Assembly: GCA_031254445.1 (NCBI GenBank) | Contig: JAIRUL010000202.1 | Coordinates: forward strand, 1-7,832 | Length of the DNA stretch: 7,832 nucleotides | Direction of reading: 5' to 3' | From: Chitinispirillales bacterium | GTDB lineage: Bacteria > Fibrobacterota > Chitinivibrionia > Chitinivibrionales > Chitinispirillaceae | Notes under the pieces: generated by a model | What the model was told of the DNA's origin: nothing | What the model saw: only the letters and a program-made list of their open reading frames with translations | The model's database searches: none | Translations under genes and position numbers: made by a program | In this document: positions 1 through 7,337 of the stretch, in pieces | Layout of the letters: each line of letters begins with the position of its first letter | Position numbering within the stretch: position 1 is the stretch's first letter

Positions 1-103
1 GTCTGAAAAAGATTTAAAAGATTTTTAGGCTTCGGCTTCGTCTGAAAAAGATTTAAAAGATTTTTAGGCTTCGGCTTCGTCTGAAAAAGATTTAAAAGAT
101 TTT
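1..103. repeat. 39-bp nested tandem repeat, 2.6 copies, cut by the left edge
   Basis: Units begin at 1, 40 and 79. The first two are identical over 39 bases and the third matches for about 25 bases before diverging. Each unit is itself built of shorter direct repeats: AAAAGATTT twice in a row (7-15 and 16-24 in the first unit), then GGCTTC twice in a row (28-33 and 34-39). All three forward frames contain a stop in every unit. One reverse frame is open across the array but has no ATG, GTG or TTG start, so the block is read as non-coding. It begins at the first base of the window and probably extends further left. It lies directly upstream of the mgtA promoter region. No function is recognised. 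Confidence 0.9.
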
Positions 104-128
104 GACTTTGATTTTTTAACTTTATAAA
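102..128 (+). promoter_or_regulatory. Candidate sigma-70-type promoter for mgtA
   Basis: TTGACT (102-107) resembles a -35 box and TATAAA (123-128) a -10 box. The spacer is 15 bp, shorter than the usual 17, so this is a moderate match only. Transcription would start near 135, leaving a leader of about 20 bases, which is too short for an Mg2+-sensing leader of the Salmonella mgtA type. The -35-like box lies where the third 39-bp repeat copy breaks off. Confidence 0.4.
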
Positions 129-156
129 ACCTAATAGTTACAGGAGACCCAACCCA

Positions 157-2877
157 ATGGCCTCAAAAGCAACGCAAGAAAAGACCGCCGCCCTAACCCA
201 CAAACGCGAGCGGGCGAAAAAGCACCTTTTAAAGGCTGCTTCCCGCGACGGCGGCACGCTCCTCATCCAGTACGACAACAGCGCCGCAGGGTACGGCGCC
301 GACGACGTCGAGGAGAGCCGCTACGAGCACGGCGTGAATATGCTCACGAAGCGCGACGAGGTGTCCATGTTCTCGCGCTTCGTCGGGGCGTTCATCAACC
401 CGTTTACCATCGTGCTGATGGCGCTGGCGGTGGTATCGCTCTTCACGGACGTCGTCCTCGAAAAGCCCGAGGACGCCGATTATACGGCGGTCATTATCAT
501 TGTCGTGATGGTGACGATTTCCGGCTTCCTTCGGTTCATTCAGGAACTGCGCAGCAGCAACGCGGCCAAGCGGTTGACCGAGATGGTGAAAACCACCACG
601 TTCGCGGTGCGGAAGTTCAAGGACGCGGAGTCCGGCGAGACCCGTTCGGAGGTGAAAGAGGTCCCGATGAGCGATATCGTCGTCGGGGACGTTGTCCGCC
701 TTGCGGCCGGCGACATGATCCCGGCGGACGTGCGGATTATCGAGGCCAAGGACTTGTTCATCAGCCAGTCGGCGCTCACCGGGGAGAGCGAACCGATAGA
801 GAAGTTCGCCCGCGCTCTTAACGACCCCGGGAGCAACCCGCTTGAGCTGAACAATCTCGCGTTCATGGGGACGAACGTGATATCCGGTTCCGCCTCGGCG
901 ATTGTGATAACCGTAGGGGACGATACGGTGCTCGGTTCCATAGCGGAGCAGCTTCAGGCCAAAGCGCCGCCTACCAGTTTTGAAAAAGGCGTCAATTCTG
1001 TTTCGTGGGTGCTTATCCGCTTCATGCTCGTGATGGTGCCTATCGTACTCCTAATCAATGGCTTTACAAAAGGCGACTGGCTGCAGGCGTTCCTCTTCGC
1101 TTTGTCGGTGGCGGTGGGGCTTACGCCCGAGATGCTGCCCATGATTGTGTCCGCCAACCTTGCCAAGGGCGCGGTATCCATGTCGCGGAAGCGCGTCATC
1201 GTCAAGAACCTCAACTCAATCCAAAACTTCGGGGCGATGGATGTGCTCTGTACGGATAAGACGGGGACTATCACGCAGGACAAGGTTATTTTGGAGCTGC
1301 ATTTGGATATTGACGGCAACGACTGCCCTGAGGTATTGCGCCGCGGTTTTCTCAACAGCCATTACCAAACGGGGCTTAAAAACCTCATGGACTTATCTAT
1401 CATCGAGTATGCGCGCAACGCGCAGCTGACGGAATTGTGGGAGGATTACAAGAAGGTTGACGAGATTCCTTTTGACTTTATCCGCCGCCGCATGAGCGTC
1501 GCGGTGGAAGACAAGTCCGGGCAGGTTGAGCTTATCACCAAGGGCGCTATTGAGGAAATGCTTGCGATCTCCGCGAACGTAGACCAAGGCGGGGAAACGG
1601 CGCCTTTGAGCAATGAGCTGCGGGAAAAAATTATTAAGGCCTCCCGCGGCCTTAACGAAAAGGGGATGCGCGTGCTTGGGCTGGCGCGGAAAGCGGTCGA
1701 TACCGCCGGCCGCGGGCTGTCGGTCGCGGACGAGAGCGGGATGACATTTGTCGGCTACCTTGCCTTCTTAGACCCGCCCAAGGACAGCGCGGGCGCGGCC
1801 ATTAAGGCCTTGAACGATTTCGGCGTAAGGGTGAAAGTGCTTACCGGCGACAACGACGCGGTGACGGTAACGGTGTGCAAAACTGTCGGCTTAGACTCGA
1901 AGCATGTGCTTTTGGGTTCGCAGATTGAGGAAATGGACGACGAGACGCTGGCGAAAGAAGTTGACAAAAACGACATTTTTGCGAAGCTATCGCCGAAGCA
2001 GAAAGCCCGCATTGTGAGCACCCTGCGGGTCAACGGCCACACCGTGGGTTTTATGGGCGACGGCATAAACGACGCGGCGGCAATGAAGGCGGCGGACGTC
2101 GGCATATCGGTTGACACAGCGGTGGACATAGCGAAAGAATCCGCCAACATAATCCTCTTGGAAAAAGATTTGATGGTGCTGGAGGAGGGCGTAATAGAGG
2201 GCAGGAAGACGTATGCCAACACCATCAAGTACATTAAGATGACCGCGAGCGCCAACTTCGGCAATATGTTCTCGGTGCTGGCGGCTTCGGCGTTCCTGCC
2301 GTTCCTCCCCATGCTGCCGATCCAGATCTTGGTGCTGAACCTAATCTACGACATCTCCTGCATCGCCATCCCCTGGGACAACGTAGACTTAGATTTCCTG
2401 AAAAAACCGCGGAAGTGGGACGCCGCGAGCATCGGGCGCTTCATGCTTTGGATAGGGCCTACGAGCTCGGTGTTTGACATAACCACGTATGTGCTAATGT
2501 TCTGCTACATCTGCCCCTTAGTCGCCGGCGGGCCTTGGTCTGCGCTGAGCCCTGAAGGGCAAGTGCTGTTCATGGCGGTCTTCCATACCGGTTGGTTTGT
2601 GGAATCCCTTTGGTCGCAGACATTGGTCATTCACATGATCCGTACGCCGAAGATCCCCTTTATCCAAAGCCGCGCCTCCGGCCAGCTTGCCCTGCTTACC
2701 ACCCTAGGGATAGCCGCGGGGACTATCATCCCCTACACTTGGCTAGGCAGGCAGCTGAATATGACCCACCTGCCGTTTGCCTACTTCCCGTGGCTAATAG
2801 GCACCATCGTTGCATACATGGCGCTGGCCACCGCGATGAAAACTATTTTCGTAAGGAGGTACGGGGAACTGCTGTAG
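157..2877 (+). CDS. mgtA: Magnesium-translocating P-type ATPase (P3B, MgtA family)
   Basis: This is an inner-membrane pump of 906 residues that uses ATP to bring Mg2+ into the cell. The length is close to the roughly 900 residues usual for MgtA/MgtB. The P-type ATPase landmarks are present in order: actuator-domain TGES at 208-211, the P3B membrane motif LTPEMLP from residue 322, the phosphorylated Asp367 in DKTGT, and the hinge motif GDGIND at 634-639. The stretch [18 protein letters not shown] just around Asp367 is typical of Mg2+ ATPases rather than Ca2+ or heavy-metal pumps. Hydrophobic segments lie near residues 75-98, 109-131, 285-306 and 308-340, with several more from about 700 to the end. 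The start is supported by AGGAG at 142-146, ten bases before the ATG. No key residue is missing. It stands alone, bounded by a candidate promoter and a terminator. Family assignment is firm; ion specificity comes from the family. Confidence 0.96.
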   Translation: MASKATQEKTAALTHKRERAKKHLLKAASRDGGTLLIQYDNSAAGYGADDVEESRYEHGVNMLTKRDEVSMFSRFVGAFINPFTIVLMALAVVSLFTDVVLEKPEDADYTAVIIIVVMVTISGFLRFIQELRSSNAAKRLTEMVKTTTFAVRKFKDAESGETRSEVKEVPMSDIVVGDVVRLAAGDMIPADVRIIEAKDLFISQSALTGESEPIEKFARALNDPGSNPLELNNLAFMGTNVISGSASAIVITVGDDTVLGSIAEQLQAKAPPTSFEKGVNSVSWVLIRFMLVMVPIVLLINGFTKGDWLQAFLFALSVAVGLTPEMLPMIVSANLAKGAVSMSRKRVIVKNLNSIQNFGAMDVLCTDKTGTITQDKVILELHLDIDGNDCPEVLRRGFLNSHYQTGLKNLMDLSIIEYARNAQLTELWEDYKKVDEIPFDFIRRRMSVAVEDKSGQVELITKGAIEEMLAISANVDQGGETAPLSNELREKIIKASRGLNEKGMRVLGLARKAVDTAGRGLSVADESGMTFVGYLAFLDPPKDSAGAAIKALNDFGVRVKVLTGDNDAVTVTVCKTVGLDSKHVLLGSQIEEMDDETLAKEVDKNDIFAKLSPKQKARIVSTLRVNGHTVGFMGDGINDAAAMKAADVGISVDTAVDIAKESANIILLEKDLMVLEEGVIEGRKTYANTIKYIKMTASANFGNMFSVLAASAFLPFLPMLPIQILVLNLIYDISCIAIPWDNVDLDFLKKPRKWDAASIGRFMLWIGPTSSVFDITTYVLMFCYICPLVAGGPWSALSPEGQVLFMAVFHTGWFVESLWSQTLVIHMIRTPKIPFIQSRASGQLALLTTLGIAAGTIIPYTWLGRQLNMTHLPFAYFPWLIGTIVAYMALATAMKTIFVRRYGELL

Positions 2878-2887
2878 GGTTTTGGCA

Positions 2888-2938
2888 TTAAAAAGCGCGG
2901 GCGCCCCCGGGCAGCGGGGCCTCCGCCTTTATTTTTTT
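2888..2938 (+). terminator. Intrinsic terminator after mgtA
   Basis: An A-rich tract and a very GC-rich imperfect hairpin (about 2890-2930, arms around GCG..GG..CCCC and GGGGCCTCCGC) are followed by seven T residues at 2932-2938. It begins about ten bases after the mgtA stop. The flanking A and T tracts can pair, so weak activity in the opposite direction is possible, although no opposing gene lies there. It separates mgtA from the GH9 gene. Confidence 0.65.
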
Positions 2939-2947
2939 AACAAATCC

Positions 2948-2977
2948 TTGCCCCCGCGCCTAGCTTTTTGTTATCTT
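2948..2977 (+). promoter_or_regulatory. Weak candidate promoter for the GH9 gene
   Basis: TTGCCC (2948-2953) and TATCTT (2972-2977) are separated by 18 bases and each match four of six consensus positions. The start of transcription would fall only some 15 bases before the ATG, just ahead of the ribosome binding site AAGGAG (2987-2992). The upstream terminator makes a separate promoter in this gap likely, but the exact boxes are uncertain. Confidence 0.25.
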
Positions 2978-2999
2978 ATCTTATAAAAGGAGCGAGCCT

Positions 3000-5123
3000 A
3001 TGAACCGCCGCAACCGTATCGCCATCGTCGCCGCCGCGGCATTCTGCCTCAGCCTTGCGGGGCCGTCCGCCGTGCTTGCGCAGGGGGCGGGGGCGCAGGG
3101 AGCGTTTACGCCGGAGCAGTACAAAAAAGCGCTGTGGATGGTTACGCGCTTTTACGGGGGGCAGAGGTCGGGGATCGGGCCAAACTGGCTTATCATGGAA
3201 CACGAAAACCCCGCCTACAGGACGAGCTTCACCCAAGACGCGAAAGACGGGCGGAACCTCGAGGGCGGGTGGTTCGACTGCGGCGACCACGTCACTTTCG
3301 GGCACACGTTCTTCTTTGCCGCCTACATGCTGGCCAAGGCCTACGAGGAGTTCCCCGCGGGCTTCCACGACCTCTACCACGGGAAAGACTACAGCGACTA
3401 CGCGGCGTCCCAAAATTGGAGCATCTCCGGCGGATCGCCAAACGGGGTGCCCGACCTCTTAGAGGAACTCAAGTACGCCACGGACTGGATAATCAAGGCC
3501 GCGCCGAACGACGCTACGTTCTATTATGAAAAAGGGCACGGCGGCAAAGACCACACGAATTGGGTTACGGCCGGAAAGATGTCTACGCTTTCCGTCGACG
3601 GGGGCGGGGAGCCGCGCGACATATTCAGCAACCCCAACGACGGGCGCATGCCCTCGTTCGCCGCCGCCACCCTCGCGGTTATGTCGAAAATCTACGGCAA
3701 GTACGACGAACCCTACGCCGAGCTGTGCTTAACGCACGCGAAACACGCCTACGCTTACGCCAAATCGAAGAAAAACAACTCGGCGGGCGCGGCCTCCGGC
3801 AGCTACTACGGAGCCGGCAAAGACCCCGAGACCACCTTTATCATCGCCGCCGCGGAGATGTTTTTGGCGACGAACGACAACGCCTACAAGAACGATATCG
3901 TCAAGGGCGACCTGAAAGACCACTACTGGGCCTTCGACTACTCGAACACGCACGACCTCTCCTACTACACGGCGGGAATGGCGCTGCCGGAGGACAAAAG
4001 TTCCATCCTCGGCGACCTGAAGTCGACATTCATAACCAGGTTCGCCGGCCAAGTCAACGGCGAGAAACTCTCCACGCGCGGCAACGGCGATTGGGGCGCG
4101 CTGCGCTATCCGGCCAACCACGCGTTCATCGCGGCGCTCTACTCCAAAGCGATGGGAACGACCGAGTACGACCAATTCATCTTCAATCAGGTGGACTTTA
4201 TCCTAGGCGAAAACACCGCGAAGCAGTCGTTCGTCGTGGGCTTCTGCGAGGGCTGCGCAAAGCAAGCCACCAAGCCCCACCACAGGAATGTGTATTTGAA
4301 TGACAACAACCCAACCGACGCCGAGAAACAGCAAATGCCTATCCCCGAACGCAACAAATACTTCGGTTACATGGTAGGAGGTTCGTTCGCTTCCGGCGAC
4401 TATAAGGACGACATTAACAACTACCAATACACAGAGGGCGGCATAGACTACAACGCCGGCCTCTTGGGTTCTCTCGCCTACATAGTCTCCAAGCTCGCCC
4501 CCGCCGACACCTCAAAGCTTGTGCCGCCGATCGGGAGGCCGATCCGCATAGAGCTCAGCACAAGCCCCGACCCCTCCGCCGCCGCGTCATTCTTGGTTGA
4601 CACGCTTGCTGTCAACGCCGGAGACAACTCTACGGTAACCGTTTACATCCACTCTTTTCTTGAAAACGGCGCGCCGTTTGATATGGCCGCGACATGCAAC
4701 CAAGTCGCGTGGAGCATAAACGAAACTGAGTTCGCGTCCGGCTGTTCATTAGTTATACCCGCTGACACTCCCGTCCCGGCAACGCTAACGGCAGAGTATT
4801 TCGCCCCCAGCCCCGATAGGCTGCCGCTAAAAAAATCCGTCACCATCGCACGCAAAACATCCGTCACGCATAGAGCCGCGCCGCTCGCGAAGGCCGGCTA
4901 CGCGGTGAGCGTGAGGCCGGGCGCGGTGACATTCACGGCGGCGGCGGGCAGGACGATAACGAACCTCGGCGTTTACAATATGCAGGGCAAGAAGATATTC
5001 GGGCGCTCCGGCGCGTACACAGAAATAAAGTGGGATTCGGCGAACCGCCCGCGCGGCATGTACGTTATGAAAATGAGCATGGGCAGCGGAGCGGTGGTTC
5101 AGAGGCGCCTGATGTTAAAATAA
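3000..5123 (+). CDS. Secreted glycoside hydrolase family 9 glucanase (endoglucanase-like) with C-terminal sorting-like domain
   Basis: This 707-residue precursor is predicted to hydrolyse beta-1,4-glucan such as cellulose outside the cytoplasm. A Sec signal peptide spans residues 1-27 (basic MNRRNR, hydrophobic core, likely cleavage after AVLA). The GH9 (alpha/alpha)6 domain covers about 35-500. It contains GGWFDCGDH at 89-97, with Asp93 and Asp96 in the catalytic-base position, PHHR at 426-429, and TEGGIDYNAG with Glu479 as the expected proton donor. Both GH9 signature regions are therefore intact. No carbohydrate-binding module was recognised. Residues about 508-625 look like a beta-rich Ig-like region with two cysteines (TCNQ, GCSL). 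Residues about 630-707 resemble the T9SS/Fibrobacter-type tail, with VYNMQGKKIF, RPRGMYVMKM at 683-692 and a final LMLK. AAGGAG lies seven bases before the ATG. An unusual CEGC (416-419) sits just ahead of PHHR. Endo versus processive action cannot be read from the sequence. Confidence 0.93.
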   Translation: MNRRNRIAIVAAAAFCLSLAGPSAVLAQGAGAQGAFTPEQYKKALWMVTRFYGGQRSGIGPNWLIMEHENPAYRTSFTQDAKDGRNLEGGWFDCGDHVTFGHTFFFAAYMLAKAYEEFPAGFHDLYHGKDYSDYAASQNWSISGGSPNGVPDLLEELKYATDWIIKAAPNDATFYYEKGHGGKDHTNWVTAGKMSTLSVDGGGEPRDIFSNPNDGRMPSFAAATLAVMSKIYGKYDEPYAELCLTHAKHAYAYAKSKKNNSAGAASGSYYGAGKDPETTFIIAAAEMFLATNDNAYKNDIVKGDLKDHYWAFDYSNTHDLSYYTAGMALPEDKSSILGDLKSTFITRFAGQVNGEKLSTRGNGDWGALRYPANHAFIAALYSKAMGTTEYDQFIFNQVDFILGENTAKQSFVVGFCEGCAKQATKPHHRNVYLNDNNPTDAEKQQMPIPERNKYFGYMVGGSFASGDYKDDINNYQYTEGGIDYNAGLLGSLAYIVSKLAPADTSKLVPPIGRPIRIELSTSPDPSAAASFLVDTLAVNAGDNSTVTVYIHSFLENGAPFDMAATCNQVAWSINETEFASGCSLVIPADTPVPATLTAEYFAPSPDRLPLKKSVTIARKTSVTHRAAPLAKAGYAVSVRPGAVTFTAAAGRTITNLGVYNMQGKKIFGRSGAYTEIKWDSANRPRGMYVMKMSMGSGAVVQRRLMLK

Positions 5124-5143
5124 GGGTTGAACCCGTTTATATC

Positions 5144-5163
5144 GAGCGCGCTTTTTGGCGCTC
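5144..5163 (+). terminator. Small hairpin after the GH9 gene, possible weak terminator
   Basis: GAGCGC (5144-5149) and GCGCTC (5158-5163) form a perfect 6-bp stem with an 8-base loop, 20 bases after the GH9 stop. The sequence after it is only T-rich, with no clean T run, so termination here may be inefficient and some read-through into the transglycosylase gene is possible. Confidence 0.35.
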
Positions 5164-5170
5164 AACATTT

Positions 5171-5201
5171 TCGACATTTCTTATCAATGCAACGATAAAA
5201 T
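5171..5201 (+). promoter_or_regulatory. Candidate promoter for the transglycosylase gene
   Basis: TCGACA (5171-5176) matches five of six -35 positions. Downstream, GATAAA (5194-5199, spacer 17) or TAAAAT (5196-5201, spacer 19) could be the -10 box. Transcription would begin about 5206-5208, almost at the ATG at 5210. This would give a nearly leaderless message, consistent with the poor ribosome binding site. It is a consensus match only. Confidence 0.3.
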
Positions 5202-5209
5202 TATAGGCA

Positions 5210-6076
5210 ATGAACAATAACCTAAACGTCAAAAAAAAGCGCCACATCGCGGCGTCGATCCTTATCGGCATATGGATAGCGATAAAGACGATATTCCTCG
5301 TGTACGCAGTGGCTTTCACCGTCGCCGCGACGTACCTGCTCGTCAAGGGCTACTACTACTTCGACGAGGCGGTGATGAAACCGCTAAACGAGGTCAAAGC
5401 GCTCAAAGAAAACAACCCCGAAGAATCCGCCTACATGACGCAATACCGCAAGGAGCTACGCGACAAGGGCGAGAGCGACACCCTCATTAGAAAATTCGTC
5501 CCCTTAGACTCGATACCAAAGAACCTGATAAACACCGTCTTAGCCGTGGAAGACGACGGCTTCTATATGCACCCGGGATTCTCGCTTGATGCCATCGTCG
5601 AAGCCATAGAATACAACAAGTCGGTCAACGCCAACAAGCGGGGCGCGAGCACCATCACCCAGCAATTAGCAAAAAATATGTTCTTGACGCCGGAGAAAAG
5701 TTTTGAGAGGAAAGTAAAAGAGCTCGGCTACACGCTGCTTATGGAGAAATACCTTGGAAAAGACCGCATTCTAGAGTTATATCTGAATTACGCCCAGTGG
5801 GGCAAGAACATTTTCGGATGCGAGGCGGCGACGAACTTCTATTACAAGAAGAGCTGCAAGGATCTGACGCTCATAGAATCGGCGCGGATGGCGGCGTGCC
5901 TCGCAATGCCGACAAAGCTCACGCCGCATTATACGAAGTCGCTGTATATGGGCAAGCGGATAACGATAATCGCCAACAATATGTATATTAGAAATAAGCT
6001 CGACGACGCAGGGTATATGGTACTGACCGGAACCTACCCGCCGGGGAAAGAAGAAGAGATGGAGGAAGGGAACTAG
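5210..6076 (+). CDS. mtgA: Monofunctional biosynthetic peptidoglycan glycosyltransferase (GT51, MtgA-like)
   Basis: This 288-residue protein should polymerise lipid II into glycan strands on the outer face of the cytoplasmic membrane. A short basic N-terminus (NVKKKRH) precedes one membrane anchor at about residues 14-40. The GT51 domain follows from about 90 to 260 with its conserved motifs in order: EDDGFYMHPG with catalytic Glu114, GASTITQQLAKN from 145, RKVKE ending at Glu171, and KDRILELYLN (184-193). No penicillin-binding transpeptidase domain follows, so it is monofunctional rather than a class A PBP. Its size is somewhat above the roughly 240 residues of E. coli MtgA because of the N-terminal and linker regions. 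The ribosome binding site is poor: only AGG, two bases before the ATG. This start is kept because it retains the membrane anchor and no better one is visible. It lies 86 bases after the GH9 gene, perhaps partly co-transcribed, with no functional link evident. Confidence 0.93.
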   Translation: MNNNLNVKKKRHIAASILIGIWIAIKTIFLVYAVAFTVAATYLLVKGYYYFDEAVMKPLNEVKALKENNPEESAYMTQYRKELRDKGESDTLIRKFVPLDSIPKNLINTVLAVEDDGFYMHPGFSLDAIVEAIEYNKSVNANKRGASTITQQLAKNMFLTPEKSFERKVKELGYTLLMEKYLGKDRILELYLNYAQWGKNIFGCEAATNFYYKKSCKDLTLIESARMAACLAMPTKLTPHYTKSLYMGKRITIIANNMYIRNKLDDAGYMVLTGTYPPGKEEEMEEGN

Positions 6077-6128
6077 AGGAGGCATATTGATCGGGGTACT
6101 GCAACGGTAATACCTGAACGATCCTCCT
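6077..6128. terminator. Branched inverted repeat between convergent genes, possible bidirectional terminator
   Basis: Three nested pairs can form: AGGAGG (6077-6082) with CCTCCT (6123-6128), GATCG (6089-6093) with CGATC (6119-6123, overlapping the outer arm by one base), and GGTA (6095-6098) with TACC (6111-6114). A bulge of about six bases lies on the left side. It starts on the base after the transglycosylase stop and lies 41 bases beyond the Fic stop. No T run follows on either strand, so it is not a classical intrinsic terminator. It may stabilise 3' ends or end transcription in both directions. The remaining bases to 6168 show nothing recognisable. Confidence 0.4.
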
Positions 6129-6168
6129 ACGCGCCATTATTAGCGATCTTTCCGCGTTCCTCCGCCCG

Positions 6169-7287
6169 CTAGAACAGCCGTATGTACGGCTCAAACATAT
6201 ATATCTTGTTTCGCCGCGCGCCCGTCATCGTTTTTAGGATGCCATCGCGCTCCAAATCCGCAATGAGGCTGTAGGCCGTCTGCGGGGATTTGCCTATTAG
6301 CGACGCTATCTTTGCAGGCGATATAACCGGTTGCTTGTACAGCGCGTCAAGCAAAACCCTTGCGTTCGCGCCGCGCTTCCCAAGCTTATCCATCTTTACC
6401 CCAAGCTCCCGCTTCAACTGCATAATAGCGTCTAGCGTCCTTACCCCCTTCTGCGCGGTCTCCGCCATCCCAGCCAAAAAGAATTTCAGCCACAACGCAA
6501 TGTCGTTGTGCGCGCGCACCCGCGTCAGGTTGTCGTAATACGACGCCCTATTCCGCTCAAAAAAATCGGACAGATAGAGAATCGGGCGCTTCAAAATCCC
6601 CTTGCTGACAAGGTAAAGCGGGATAAGCAACCGCCCAATCCGCCCGTTCCCGTCAAGAAACGGATGGACGGTCTCAAACTGATAGTGAATGAGCGCCGCC
6701 TTGATCAAATCGGGGATGTCGTCGCCCGCATCGTTTGCGAAAAGCTCAATGTCCGACATCAACTCGGCGACCTCCGTATGCGCCGGCGGGACAAACGCCG
6801 CATCGCCCGGCGACGCGCCGCCGACCCAATTCTGACTCCGGCGAAACTCCCCCGGCAGCTTGCGCTCCCCGCGCACGCCGCGCAAAAGCGTCTTGTGCGC
6901 CCGCTTGATAAGACGCGTGGAAAACGGCAGCTCGCCCAAAAGCCCAACCGCCTCGTTCATGGCCGCAATGTAATTCTGCACCTCCTCCCAATCGTCCCGC
7001 TTCTCGCCCCGCACATCCCCCTCGCTCAAAAACGCCTCCTCCATATTCGTCTGCGTCCCCTCAATCCGAGACGACTGCGTAGCCTCCTTGACGATGTGCA
7101 TCAGTATGAATAGGTCGATGTCCACATACTCCGAATACATGTCCAGCCGACCAAGCTCGCGGTCCGCCCTGCTCAATAGAGAAAGCACCTGCATATCGTC
7201 AATCACCCACCCCCTGCGCAGCGGGTTAGGCAAAAAACTCTTGTACGTTTTCCGGTTTATAAGCACGCCCGCCCTGAAGTTTTTCAT
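6169..7287 (-). CDS. Fic-family protein (probable AMP-transferase) with N-terminal inhibitory motif and C-terminal winged helix
   Basis: This 372-residue cytoplasmic protein probably transfers AMP from ATP to hydroxyl side chains of target proteins. The Fic motif HPFLDGNGRIGR (208-219) is complete, including the catalytic His208, the Asp and the anion-binding GNGR. The N-terminal Fic_N-type region carries SSRIEG at 72-77, which fits the inhibitory (S/T)xxxE(G/N) motif. Glu76 would clamp the ATP site and keep the enzyme off, the arrangement of class II Fic proteins. Residues about 306-372 look like a winged helix-turn-helix (ISPAKIASLIGKSPQTAY, then LERDGIL and a basic wing TGARRNK), suggesting DNA binding. 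No antitoxin gene is adjacent, consistent with inhibition in cis. The ribosome binding site is weak (GGTAAAG-like). The promoter should lie in the palindromic array upstream. Targets are unknown, and de-AMPylation activity is a possible alternative. Confidence 0.93.
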   Translation of the reverse strand: MKNFRAGVLINRKTYKSFLPNPLRRGWVIDDMQVLSLLSRADRELGRLDMYSEYVDIDLFILMHIVKEATQSSRIEGTQTNMEEAFLSEGDVRGEKRDDWEEVQNYIAAMNEAVGLLGELPFSTRLIKRAHKTLLRGVRGERKLPGEFRRSQNWVGGASPGDAAFVPPAHTEVAELMSDIELFANDAGDDIPDLIKAALIHYQFETVHPFLDGNGRIGRLLIPLYLVSKGILKRPILYLSDFFERNRASYYDNLTRVRAHNDIALWLKFFLAGMAETAQKGVRTLDAIMQLKRELGVKMDKLGKRGANARVLLDALYKQPVISPAKIASLIGKSPQTAYSLIADLERDGILKTMTGARRNKIYMFEPYIRLF

Positions 7288-7337
7288 AGCTTTACCGCTT
7301 TTTGCGCCAAAAGTTAAAAACGCCCCGCCCGTTACCC

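Noticed and set aside
1..136. Reverse-strand coding repeat (13-residue period, KPKPKNLLNLFQT)
   Set aside because: The frame is open because the unit is 39 bases, but there is no start codon, no ribosome binding site and no recognisable protein.
100..156. Mg2+ riboswitch leader before mgtA
   Set aside because: Only about 20-55 bases separate the candidate promoter from the ATG, with no convincing alternative stems.
1755..2312. Minus-strand open frame of 185 codons opposite mgtA
   Set aside because: Antisense to the conserved P and hinge motifs of the ATPase, with no start signal or recognisable domain.
3560..4303. Forward-strand open frame of 247 codons inside the GH9 gene
   Set aside because: It is Arg-rich with no domain, lying entirely inside the well-supported GH9 reading frame.
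6077..6171. Read-through extension of the transglycosylase past its TAG stop
   Set aside because: The frame stays open for 31 codons to another TAG, but the extension has no conserved-looking sequence and the GT51 domain is already complete.
6508..7113. Forward-strand open frame of 201 codons opposite the Fic gene
   Set aside because: It is Arg/Pro/Leu-rich low-complexity sequence, typical of the antisense of a GC-rich gene, and the minus strand encodes a clear Fic protein.
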